From the NCBI GenBank assembly GCA_965247075.1, contig CBDFGK010000003.1, positions 1,984,001 to 2,048,000 of the forward strand: a DNA stretch of 64,000 nucleotides. Reading direction: 5' to 3'. The notes beneath the pieces were generated by a model, which made no database searches, was not told the DNA's origin, and saw only the letters and a list, made by a program, of their open reading frames with translations. The DNA is from CBDFGK01 sp965247075. GTDB lineage: Bacteria; Pseudomonadota; Gammaproteobacteria; Pseudomonadales; Halieaceae. Position 1 is the stretch's first letter; every line of letters begins with the position of its first letter. This document shows, in pieces, positions 51,826 through 59,933 of the stretch. A program made the translations under genes and the position numbers.

Positions 51826-52434
51826 ATGGAGTACTACCTGAGTCTGTTTGTAAAGGCGGTATTTGTTGAAAACATGGCACTGTCGTTTTTCCTGGGCATG
51901 TGTACGTTTCTGGCAGTTTCCAAGCAGGTCCAGGCGGCGGTAGGCCTGGGTATTGCGGTGGTGGTTGTACAAACCATTACCGTGCCGGTCAACAACCTCG
52001 TATTCACCTACCTGTTGGCGGATGGAGCCCTGGCCTGGGCCGGTCTGCCCGACGCAGATCTCAGCTTCCTGGGCCTGCTCAGCTACATAGGCGTGATCGC
52101 CGCCATCGTGCAGATCATGGAAATGTTCCTGGACCGCTATGTGCCGGTGCTTTACAACGCCTTGGGAGTTTTTCTACCGCTGATTACCGTCAACTGCGCC
52201 ATCCTCGGTGGCACCCTGTTTATGGTGGAGCGAAACTACGACTTCGCGGAAAGTGTTGTATACGGAGCCGGTTCCGGTATCGGATGGGCACTGGCTATTA
52301 CCGCGCTGGCCGGTATCCGCGAGAAACTCAAGTATTCAGATGTACCCGCAGGCCTGCAGGGTCTGGGCATCACCTTTGTTATCGTCGGACTGATGTCGTT
52401 GGGCTTTATGTCCTTCGGCGGCATAGATTTGTAA
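51826..52434 (+). CDS. nqrE: Na+-NQR subunit E
   Basis: 202 residues, six hydrophobic helices, related to NqrD but inverted in the membrane. MEYYLSLFVKAVFVENMALS and LGVFLPLITVNCAILGG are family signatures, the latter with the iron-centre cysteine. The gene abuts nqrD and is separated from nqrF by 16 bp. Confidence 0.95.
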   Translation: MEYYLSLFVKAVFVENMALSFFLGMCTFLAVSKQVQAAVGLGIAVVVVQTITVPVNNLVFTYLLADGALAWAGLPDADLSFLGLLSYIGVIAAIVQIMEMFLDRYVPVLYNALGVFLPLITVNCAILGGTLFMVERNYDFAESVVYGAGSGIGWALAITALAGIREKLKYSDVPAGLQGLGITFVIVGLMSLGFMSFGGIDL

Positions 52435-52450
52435 GGCAGGACGCAGCACC

Positions 52451-53671
52451 ATGAACACCATTATTCTCGGCGTATCGATGTTTACCGCTATCGTCCTCGG
52501 CCTTGTTGCGATCATTCTGATAGCGCGTTCACGGTTGGTTGCAAGTGGTGATATCAGCATCGAAATCAACGGCGAAAAAACAATATCGGTGCCGGCGGGT
52601 GGCAAATTGCTACGGACACTGGCTGCCAACGACTTGTTTCTGCCTTCCGCCTGTGGCGGCGGCGGCACCTGTGCGCAGTGCAAGTGTGTGGTCAACGATG
52701 GTGGCGGCTCAATGCTGCCGACAGAGGAATCTCATTTTACTCGCCGCGAAGCGAAGGAGGGTTGGCGCCTGTCCTGCCAGACCCCGGTCAAGCAGGATAT
52801 GAAGATTCATGTGCCGGAGCAAGTCTTTGGTGTCAAGCAGTGGGAGTGCACGGTGGCATCCAATCCCAACGTGGCCACGTTTATCAAGGAGCTGACGCTG
52901 CGTTTACCGGCGGGTGAAAACGTCGATTTTCGCGCCGGCGGTTATGTGCAACTGGAGTGCCCGCCGCACCATATTACGTACAGCGATTTCGATATCGGCG
53001 CAGCGTATCGCGGTGACTGGGAGCGCTTCAGGTTCTTTGAGCATGAGTCTGTTTGTGAAGAGACGACTATCCGCGCCTACTCGATGGCCAACTACCCGCA
53101 AGAGCAGGGCATTGTAAAATTCGATATTCGTGTGGCCACGCCACCGCCCGGTAGCCAGGGTATTGCGCCGGGCTTGATGTCGTCCTGGGTGTTTAACCTC
53201 AAGCCCGGTGACAAGGTCAAGGTGTACGGCCCCTTCGGCGATTTTTTCGCCAGGGATACCGACGCCGAGATGGTATTCATTGGCGGTGGCGCGGGTATGG
53301 CACCCATGCGTTCACACCTGTTTGATCAACTAAAACGCCTAAAAAGCCAGCGCAAAATATCCTTTTGGTACGGTGCTCGCTCGCGCAAAGAAATGTTTTA
53401 CGAAGATGAATACGACATGCTGGCCCGGGAGAATGAAAACTTCGACTGGCATGTGGCCCTGTCTGATCCACAGCCGGAGGATAACTGGGATGGTTTGACC
53501 GGCTTTATTCATAACGTCCTGTTTGAACAATACCTCAAGGATCATCCCGCGCCGGAAGATTGTGAGTACTACATGTGTGGTCCGCCTATGATGAACGCGG
53601 CGGTAATTGCCATGTTGACCGACCTGGGTGTCGAACCGGGCAATATTTTGCTGGACGATTTTGGTGGCTAA
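52451..53671 (+). CDS. nqrF: Na+-NQR subunit F (NADH dehydrogenase module)
   Basis: 406 residues. An N-terminal membrane helix is followed by a plant-type 2Fe-2S ferredoxin domain with cysteines in SACGGGGTCAQCKC and LSCQTP, an FAD domain (TIRAYSMANYPQEQG) and an NAD domain (FIGGGAGMAPMRSHLFD, YMCGPPMMNAAV). It receives electrons from NADH. Length and cofactors are normal. Confidence 0.96.
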   Translation: MNTIILGVSMFTAIVLGLVAIILIARSRLVASGDISIEINGEKTISVPAGGKLLRTLAANDLFLPSACGGGGTCAQCKCVVNDGGGSMLPTEESHFTRREAKEGWRLSCQTPVKQDMKIHVPEQVFGVKQWECTVASNPNVATFIKELTLRLPAGENVDFRAGGYVQLECPPHHITYSDFDIGAAYRGDWERFRFFEHESVCEETTIRAYSMANYPQEQGIVKFDIRVATPPPGSQGIAPGLMSSWVFNLKPGDKVKVYGPFGDFFARDTDAEMVFIGGGAGMAPMRSHLFDQLKRLKSQRKISFWYGARSRKEMFYEDEYDMLARENENFDWHVALSDPQPEDNWDGLTGFIHNVLFEQYLKDHPAPEDCEYYMCGPPMMNAAVIAMLTDLGVEPGNILLDDFGG

Positions 53672-54689
53672 GCCCACTCTGCCTGTCTATAGAAGCCGGC
53701 ATATCCTGTCGGCTTTTTTATGTCTGCTGCTGCTGGCTTGTGATGGGCCGAAAACACAACAGTTGGCCGGCGCTACCATGGGCACCACGTATCACCTGAT
53801 CTGGACTGAGCGTGGCGATGTGCCCGCAGCGGCGCCGGTGTCTGCTGCTGTGGAAGACATTCTGGAGAGGATCAATGCCGGCATGTCTACCTACCGACCG
53901 GATTCGGAAATTTCCCGCTTCAATCAACAGCCCGTGGGGCAGTGGTTTACAGTCAGTGAAGATTTTTACCAGGTGTTTGTGATGTCGCGGTCGGTTGCCC
54001 TGGCCAGTGACGGCGCCTACGATGTTACCGTTGCGCCGCTGGTTAACCTGTGGGGTTTCGGCCCTGCCGGTGTGACCGGAATGCCTGAGCCGGCAGCCAT
54101 TGAGGCAGCTCTGTTGACAGTGGGGCAGTCGCGTATTGAGATAGATGCGCAGCGGCGCGCCCTGCGCAAGCTCGCCCCGCTGCAGGTGGATTTTTCCTCC
54201 ATTGCCAAAGGCTATGGTGTCGATGCGGTGGCGCTGTGGTTGGAGCGACAGGGCATCGTCGACTACATGGTGGAGATTGGTGGTGAGATTCGGGTTGCCG
54301 GCATGAGTCCGCGCTTGCGCCCATGGCGTATAGCAGTGGAAAAACCTGACCCCATGGTGCGTGCGGTAACAGTAACGCTGGAAATTAGCGGGCAGTCGGT
54401 TGCCACCTCCGGCGACTATCGAAATTATTTTGAGCACGAAGGTGTGCGCTACTCACACAGTATTGATCCTCGTAGCGGCTACCCGGTGCGCCACGACCTG
54501 GTGTCGGTTACTGTTGTGCATGAAAGCACCGCCCTGGCCGATGCCTGGGCCACGGCGTTGACCGTGTTGGGCAGCGAGGCGGCGCTGCGTACTGCGCAGG
54601 CGGAGCAGTTGGCAGTGTATTTGATCAGCAGGGATGGCGATGATTTCAAGGTGCAAAAAACACCGGAAATAGATGCCTGGTTGCGGTAA
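53664..54689 (+). CDS. apbE: FAD:protein FMN transferase
   Basis: 341 residues from GTG at 53664, a lipoprotein by its signal (SAFLCLLLLACDGP, with cysteine after the LLA box). ApbE motifs are GATMGTTYHLIW, DVTVAPLVNLWGFGP, QVDFSSIAKGYGVDAVA and YSHSIDPRSGYPV. It attaches FMN to NqrB and NqrC. The start overlaps the nqrF stop by 8 bp with the same GTGGCTAA junction as nqrB/nqrC. A GTG at 53628 is a longer alternative but spoils the signal peptide. Confidence 0.94.
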   Translation: MAKPTLPVYRSRHILSAFLCLLLLACDGPKTQQLAGATMGTTYHLIWTERGDVPAAAPVSAAVEDILERINAGMSTYRPDSEISRFNQQPVGQWFTVSEDFYQVFVMSRSVALASDGAYDVTVAPLVNLWGFGPAGVTGMPEPAAIEAALLTVGQSRIEIDAQRRALRKLAPLQVDFSSIAKGYGVDAVALWLERQGIVDYMVEIGGEIRVAGMSPRLRPWRIAVEKPDPMVRAVTVTLEISGQSVATSGDYRNYFEHEGVRYSHSIDPRSGYPVRHDLVSVTVVHESTALADAWATALTVLGSEAALRTAQAEQLAVYLISRDGDDFKVQKTPEIDAWLR

Positions 54690-54700
54690 ACTGTGCGCCT

Positions 54701-54925
54701 ATGTTGACCTTCTTGCTAGCCATGCTCGTATTTATTCTGGTTGTTGCCGGTATGGCCGTGGGTGTGATCTTCAGCAATAAACCGATCAAGGGTTCCTGCG
54801 GTGGCATGAGCGCCATTGGTATCGATAGCAATTGCGATATCTGCGGCGGCAATCTCAGGGTGTGCGAAGAGAAAACTCGCAACCGGGCGGGAGTTGCCGC
54901 CGATCTGTTTTACCAGGGTAAATAA
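54701..54925 (+). CDS. nqrM: Na+-NQR maturation protein NqrM
   Basis: 74 residues with one N-terminal membrane helix (MLTFLLAMLVFILVVAGMAV) and the cysteine pattern SCGGM, CDICGG, CEEK. NqrM is needed for assembly of the Na+-NQR iron centre. It is the last gene of the nqr run, 11 bp after apbE. A close relative without nqr context lies at 28118. Confidence 0.93.
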   Translation: MLTFLLAMLVFILVVAGMAVGVIFSNKPIKGSCGGMSAIGIDSNCDICGGNLRVCEEKTRNRAGVAADLFYQGK

Positions 54926-54989
54926 CCCTAACTCCTCGTGCCTGCCAAGCTGGCCCAGTAGGCCCGGTACGCAGCTTATCGCCGGCATT

Positions 54990-56099
54990 TTACGGTGCTT
55001 GCCACAGCTTTTGCCGCGCCAGGTAGGCCCTGCGAGAGATGTTTACATCCTCAAGAAACTGACCCAATTCAGATATCAGCAAGGCCTGCGGGCCATCGAC
55101 CAGCGCCTCGCTGGGCTGCGGGTGAAAATCCACCAGGATCATATTGGCACCGGCGATGACGCCCTGCGCCGTAGCGTGCGCTACATCCATAACGCCGGCC
55201 GGGTCCACTTCGCGACTGCCCACCGAATGAGAGGGGTCAATACCAACGGGCATCCGCGTCAGTCGCTTTAACACGGGCACGTGGGTGAAATCGACCATAT
55301 TGCGGTGGGGGCTGCCAAACTCACTCTTCATGCCGCGCAGGCAGAAAATGACTTTTGAATTGCCCTCGCTGGCCAGGTATTCGGCGGCGTTGAGTGACTC
55401 GTTAAGGGTGATACCGAAACCGCGCTTGAGCAGGGCCGGGTAGGTGGTCTGTTTGCCAATGGCTTTGAGCAACTCGAAGTTCTGGGTATTGCGCGTGCCA
55501 ATTTGCAGCATGACGCCGGTGGGATTGCCACAGGCCCGCAGACAACTGTCGATTTCCTCGATGTGGGCCTCATGGGTGACTTCCATGGCCACCACCTTGA
55601 TACCGTACTTGCCGGCCAGTTCAAATACGTAGGGCAGGCAACTGTCGCCGTGGCCCTGAAATGAATAGGGGTTGGTGCGGGGTTTATAGGCGCCCATGCG
55701 CGTACACACCTGACCCTGTGCAGACACGGCTTTCATCATGGTCTCGACGTTAACAGGATTGTCGACCGCGCACAGACCGGCGAAGACGTGTAGACTCTCC
55801 TGGTCAAAACGCACACCGTTGTAATCAAAACCGCAGACCCGGTGTTCGTCCCGGTGGCGTCCCAGAACGCGATATTCCTGTGAAATACGCACTACCCGCT
55901 CTACTGCGGGCAGGGCTTCCACCTCTTCTTTATCGACGCTGTGGGTGTCGCCGAGCAGGTATATCTCGGTTAATCGCTGTTGCTGGCCATCAATAATATG
56001 CTCGCGAATCTCTACATTTTGCAGTTGTTGCAGGTAGGAAAAAGTGTCGCGATATTCACCGCTGTCGGGCCGGGTGTCGGCATGTAAAATAACCAGCAT
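54990..56099 (-). CDS. 3-deoxy-7-phosphoheptulonate (DAHP) synthase with regulatory domain
   Basis: 369 residues. The N-terminal 90 residues form a small regulatory domain. The barrel has VFAGLCAVDNPVNVETMM, RMGAYKPRTNPYSFQGHG, KRGFGITLNES, CLRGMKSEF and PVGIDPSHSVGSR, matching the type I-beta (KDO8P-synthase-like) DAHP synthases. It makes the first intermediate of aromatic amino acid synthesis from PEP and erythrose-4-phosphate. It converges with nqrM. The inhibitor specificity is not readable. Confidence 0.9.
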   Translation of the reverse strand: MLVILHADTRPDSGEYRDTFSYLQQLQNVEIREHIIDGQQQRLTEIYLLGDTHSVDKEEVEALPAVERVVRISQEYRVLGRHRDEHRVCGFDYNGVRFDQESLHVFAGLCAVDNPVNVETMMKAVSAQGQVCTRMGAYKPRTNPYSFQGHGDSCLPYVFELAGKYGIKVVAMEVTHEAHIEEIDSCLRACGNPTGVMLQIGTRNTQNFELLKAIGKQTTYPALLKRGFGITLNESLNAAEYLASEGNSKVIFCLRGMKSEFGSPHRNMVDFTHVPVLKRLTRMPVGIDPSHSVGSREVDPAGVMDVAHATAQGVIAGANMILVDFHPQPSEALVDGPQALLISELGQFLEDVNISRRAYLARQKLWQAP

Positions 56100-56148
56100 G
56101 GAACCTCCATAGTGCTTGGTTTAGTATACCCTCTTCCCCAATCAGAGT

Positions 56149-57417
56149 ATGCAGGGAGAGGGCTTGATCTTCAGCAAAGACAGGCTGCCGCTGTTCATCG
56201 GCCTGCGCTACAGTTTCAGTCGACAACGCAACCGTTTTATCGGTCTGGTGTCTATGGTGTCGCTACTGGGAATGGCGCTGGGTGTCGCCGGCCTGATCAC
56301 TGTGTTGTCGGTGATGAATGGCTTTGCGGGAGAGTTGCGCGATCGCATATTGTCACTGGTGCCGCATCTGCAGATTGAATCCGCCACAGCGCAATTGCAG
56401 AACTGGCCGCAGTTGGCGGCGACCGTGCAACCGGCCAATGGAGTGACAGGTGTGGCGCCCTATATCGAGAGCAAGGTGTTGCTGGGTAGCCACCGTCTAG
56501 TGCGCGGCGCCAGGGTTACTGCCGTGAATCCGGCGCTGGAGAGTAAGGTCTCCCAGGTCTTTGAGCATATGACTGCCGGCAGCTTTGCCGCGCTTGCGGA
56601 GCAGAACTACTCGGTCGTGCTTGGCAGCCTGTTGGCGCGGGCACTGGGCGTAGAGGTTGGAGACTCCCTGGAGCTGACGGTGCCGAGACTAACCGTCACG
56701 CCGCTGGGCAGCTTTCCACGTCGCAAACGTTTCACGGTGGTAGGCATTTTTCAGATAGGTGCCCAACTGGACAGCAGCCAGGCCTATATCAGCCTCACCA
56801 GTGGACAGAAGCTGTTTGGCTTCGGTGCATCGGTGCAGGGTTTGCGGGTCAGGCTGGCAGATCTGTACCAGGCGCCGGCCGCCGCCGCCCGCTGGCGCGG
56901 CCAATTGGGTGAGGATTTTCAAGTGCGAGACTGGGGTGGATCCCAGGGCAGCCTGTTTAGCGCCATACGCATGGAAAAAATTATGATGACGATACTGTTG
57001 CTGAGTGTGGTGGCAGTAGCGGCATTTAATATTGTCTCCACCCTCACCATGGCAGTGACAGACAAACGTTCTGATATTGCGGTGCTGCGCACCATGGGCG
57101 CCAGGGCGGGCACTATCATGGCTATATTTATGGCGCAGGGCCTGTTGTTGGCCCTGTCTGGAATTGCTGCCGGGGTCGTGCTGGGCGTGACGCTGGCACT
57201 CAATATAAGCGAGGTAAGCCTGTTTGTGGAGCGTCTGTTTGGCATGAAATTGTTTAATCCCCAAGTGTATTTTATCAGCGACTTGCCGGCCCGGTTGGAG
57301 CCGACCGATGTGCTGGTTGTGGTTGCCTTGGCCTTGTTACTAAGCCTCTGCGCCACCTTGTTTCCAGCCTGGCGTGCCACCCGTATCGCCCCGGCGGAGG
57401 TGTTGCGATATGAGTAA
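56149..57417 (+). CDS. lolC: Lipoprotein-releasing permease LolC-type
   Basis: 422 residues with four membrane helices and a large periplasmic domain between the first two. The N-terminal segment LFIGLRYSFSRQRNRFIGLV and AVTDKRSDIAVLRTMGA are LolC/E signatures. It extracts outer-membrane lipoproteins from the inner membrane with LolD. The ATG at 56149 has no strong ribosome site. A TTG at 56164, preceded by GGGAGAGG, is an alternative start that would remove five residues. Confidence 0.9.
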   Translation: MQGEGLIFSKDRLPLFIGLRYSFSRQRNRFIGLVSMVSLLGMALGVAGLITVLSVMNGFAGELRDRILSLVPHLQIESATAQLQNWPQLAATVQPANGVTGVAPYIESKVLLGSHRLVRGARVTAVNPALESKVSQVFEHMTAGSFAALAEQNYSVVLGSLLARALGVEVGDSLELTVPRLTVTPLGSFPRRKRFTVVGIFQIGAQLDSSQAYISLTSGQKLFGFGASVQGLRVRLADLYQAPAAAARWRGQLGEDFQVRDWGGSQGSLFSAIRMEKIMMTILLLSVVAVAAFNIVSTLTMAVTDKRSDIAVLRTMGARAGTIMAIFMAQGLLLALSGIAAGVVLGVTLALNISEVSLFVERLFGMKLFNPQVYFISDLPARLEPTDVLVVVALALLLSLCATLFPAWRATRIAPAEVLRYE

Positions 57418-58096
57418 TACGCCAGTGCTGGAATGTACGGACCTGTGTCGCACCTACCGCGATGGTGATTTGGAAGTAGCAGTATTGAGCGGGGTAAATT
57501 TCACCCTGCCGGCGGCTGCCAAGGTGGCGATAATTGGCTCATCCGGAGCGGGAAAATCTACCCTGCTGAATTTGTTGGGCGGCCTGGATTTGCCCAGCAG
57601 TGGCCAGGTATTAATGCTGGGCAAGAACCTGGCGCAGCTCAAGGAAGAGCAGCGCTGTACCCTGCGCAATCAGGAACTGGGATTTGTCTACCAGTTTCAC
57701 CACTTGCTGCCCGAATTCAGTGCCGTGGAAAACGTCGCCATGCCGCTGCTGATCAGTGGCACGGGCCGGGCGAAAGCGATTAAAATCGCTGCCGAATTGT
57801 TGGCCCTGGTGGGCCTGCAACAGCGTCTTGAACACAGGCCGGCACAACTTTCCGGTGGTGAGCGAGGGCGAGTCGCTATCGCCCGCGCGCTGGTGATGGA
57901 GCCCGCCTGTGTGCTGATGGATGAGCCGACCGGCAACCTGGACCCGGGTGCATCGGCGCAGATTTTGGCGCTCATTGATGCTCTTAAACGCGACACCACA
58001 GCCAGCTTTGTGGTGGTGACGCACGACCGGGATATCGCCGCCCACATGGATGCCATTTACCTGCTTGATGACGGCCGCCTGGAACGGCAGGGCTAA
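57410..58096 (+). CDS. lolD: Lipoprotein-releasing ATPase LolD
   Basis: 228 residues from ATG 57410, overlapping the lolC stop by 8 bp. ABC motifs: Walker A IGSSGAGKSTLLNLLGG, signature LSGGERGRVAIARAL, and Walker B CVLMDEPTGNLD. YQFHHLLPEFSAVENVAMPL is typical of LolD. An upstream in-frame ATG at 57374 lies within lolC and is unlikely. Confidence 0.95.
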   Translation: MSNTPVLECTDLCRTYRDGDLEVAVLSGVNFTLPAAAKVAIIGSSGAGKSTLLNLLGGLDLPSSGQVLMLGKNLAQLKEEQRCTLRNQELGFVYQFHHLLPEFSAVENVAMPLLISGTGRAKAIKIAAELLALVGLQQRLEHRPAQLSGGERGRVAIARALVMEPACVLMDEPTGNLDPGASAQILALIDALKRDTTASFVVVTHDRDIAAHMDAIYLLDDGRLERQG

Positions 58097-58100
58097 GCGG

Positions 58101-59336
58101 ATGCACAACAGTCAAATTTTCAGTATTGCTCGCCGCTATACCTTGACCTGGAGCAAGGGTTACCTGAGCAGTTTCCTGTCTCTGTTGTCCATGCTGGGCC
58201 TGGTATTGGCGATTGCCCTGTTGATTCTGGTGCTGTCGGTTATGAACGGCTTTGATCGGGAAATGCGCGATAACATATTGGCCTTGGTGCCCCAACTCAT
58301 CATTAAATCCTGGCTGCCACCGGCTGATTGGCAGGCCAGCCGAGACCAAATGCTGCAACATCCGCAAGTGGTGGCTGCCGCTCCCTATGTGGAGCTACAG
58401 GGCATGATGGTAAAAGGCAAGCAGGTCGATACCGTACTGGCGTTTGGAATTTCAGCACGCCAAGAACAGTTGGTCGGTGGAATAACCGGGGCGGTGCCGG
58501 TGCAACAGTGGCGGGACTTTCTGGCCCAGCCCGAGGGCATGCTGTTGGGCCAGGCGCTGGCGCAACGCTTATCACTGCAGGTGGGTGACCGGGCCACCCT
58601 GATTGTACCGGGCGTTAATTTTTCTACGGCCTCAGCGCGTTACCGGCACCTGCAAGTCAGTGGATTGGTAGATAGCGGCACGGCAATCGATGAATCTGCG
58701 GTCTTTGTGCATCTCGACCTGGCCGCAGAGTTGGCCGGTAAACCGGGCCAGGTTGACGGTTACCGATTGCAACTGATCGACCTGTTCGCCGCACCGAGGG
58801 TGGGCTGGGAACTGGTCAATGCCATGCCACCGGGTTTTTACGCCACGGACTGGACCATGACTCACGGCAACCTCTACGCGGCAATACAAATGTCCCGCGA
58901 CCTGGTGGGAATTTTGTTGTTATCGATTATCGCCATAGCGGCCTTTAACGTGGTTTCTTCGCTGGTGCTGGTGGTCGTGGACAAGCGCTCCGATATTGCC
59001 ATTTTGCGTGTGCTGGGTGTCAGCCCAGCCGATATCAACAAAATATTTCTCCTGCAGGGGCTGATAATCGCCGTGGCAGGTACCGTGCTGGGCACGGCGC
59101 TGGGTGTATTTGCCAGCCTCTGGGTAACAGAAATAGTGGCCGGCATAGAAGGGCTTTTTGACGTTACTTTTCTCGATACCGACGTCTATCCCATTGGCTA
59201 TATGCCCTCAGACCTACGGCTGGGCGATGTCTTGATGATTAACGCGGTGGCGGCGGTGCTGTGCTTTCTGGCGGCGCTGTATCCGGCGCGCCGTGCTGCG
59301 AAATTGCCTCCTGCCGAAGCGCTGCGTCACGAGTAG
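58101..59336 (+). CDS. lolE: Lipoprotein-releasing permease LolE-type
   Basis: 411 residues from ATG 58101. Start IARRYTLTWSKGYLSSFLSL and VVDKRSDIAILRVLGV match the second Lol permease. Four membrane helices are present, with the periplasmic domain between the first and second. It starts 4 bp after lolD. The last 98 bp overlap the convergent DUF2062 gene. Confidence 0.92.
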   Translation: MHNSQIFSIARRYTLTWSKGYLSSFLSLLSMLGLVLAIALLILVLSVMNGFDREMRDNILALVPQLIIKSWLPPADWQASRDQMLQHPQVVAAAPYVELQGMMVKGKQVDTVLAFGISARQEQLVGGITGAVPVQQWRDFLAQPEGMLLGQALAQRLSLQVGDRATLIVPGVNFSTASARYRHLQVSGLVDSGTAIDESAVFVHLDLAAELAGKPGQVDGYRLQLIDLFAAPRVGWELVNAMPPGFYATDWTMTHGNLYAAIQMSRDLVGILLLSIIAIAAFNVVSSLVLVVVDKRSDIAILRVLGVSPADINKIFLLQGLIIAVAGTVLGTALGVFASLWVTEIVAGIEGLFDVTFLDTDVYPIGYMPSDLRLGDVLMINAVAAVLCFLAALYPARRAAKLPPAEALRHE

Positions 59337-59865
59337 CCTGCTCAATGTTGAGGTGCCGCTTTTCCCGTCTGGTCTGCCAGCGTTGCACGACCTGCCAGCG
59401 CCACAAACCCTGCACCACAAAATAGCCGAGGCTACCGAAGAAAAACCCGCACAGCAGGCAGCCCAGTAAAAAAGGTTGCCAGACCGCTATCAGCCCGGAA
59501 GAGAGCCACTCCCAACTGATTGAAAACCGGTCTGTCTCTGCGGTTACACCCATTACCAATGCACCGAGTTGGTAGGCAAACCAGAAAATAGGGCCCATGG
59601 TAATAGGGTTGGTGACCCAACAGAGGCCAATCGCCAGTGGTAAGTTGCAGCGCAACCACACCGACAACAGACTGGCGAGGATCATCTGGGACGGCAGTGG
59701 AATGAAGGCCACGAACAGGCCCACAAAAAATGCCGTTGACGCTGAATAGCGGTTGATATGCCAGAGATTTGGTTGGTAAATCCATTCTCCCAGAACTGCC
59801 AGAGACTTGATCATGCGCAGTTTCGCGGGGGTCGGGAGAAAGCGTTTTATGATCTGCTTGGGCAT
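59239..59865 (-). CDS. DUF2062 membrane protein
   Basis: 208 residues from the ATG at 59863-59865 (MPKQIIKRFLPTPAKLRMIK). Core DUF2062 motifs are PNLWHINRYSASTAFFVGLF, PLPSQMILASLLSVWLRCNL and VTNPITMGPIFWFAYQLG, with about three hydrophobic helices. Its C-terminal 33 residues are polar, proline-rich and encoded antisense to the end of lolE. The role is unknown; the location between lolE and comEC is conserved in Pseudomonas-like genomes. Divergent from comEC. Confidence 0.85.
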   Translation of the reverse strand: MPKQIIKRFLPTPAKLRMIKSLAVLGEWIYQPNLWHINRYSASTAFFVGLFVAFIPLPSQMILASLLSVWLRCNLPLAIGLCWVTNPITMGPIFWFAYQLGALVMGVTAETDRFSISWEWLSSGLIAVWQPFLLGCLLCGFFFGSLGYFVVQGLWRWQVVQRWQTRREKRHLNIEQATRDAALRQEAISQHGAPDTAPPESTAPPPPR

Positions 59866-59933
59866 AGTAGGTGGCGGTACCTGTAATCCTGTGCTTGACT
59901 TGATAGTGCCAGGGAATAAGGCGGCTATTCTAA

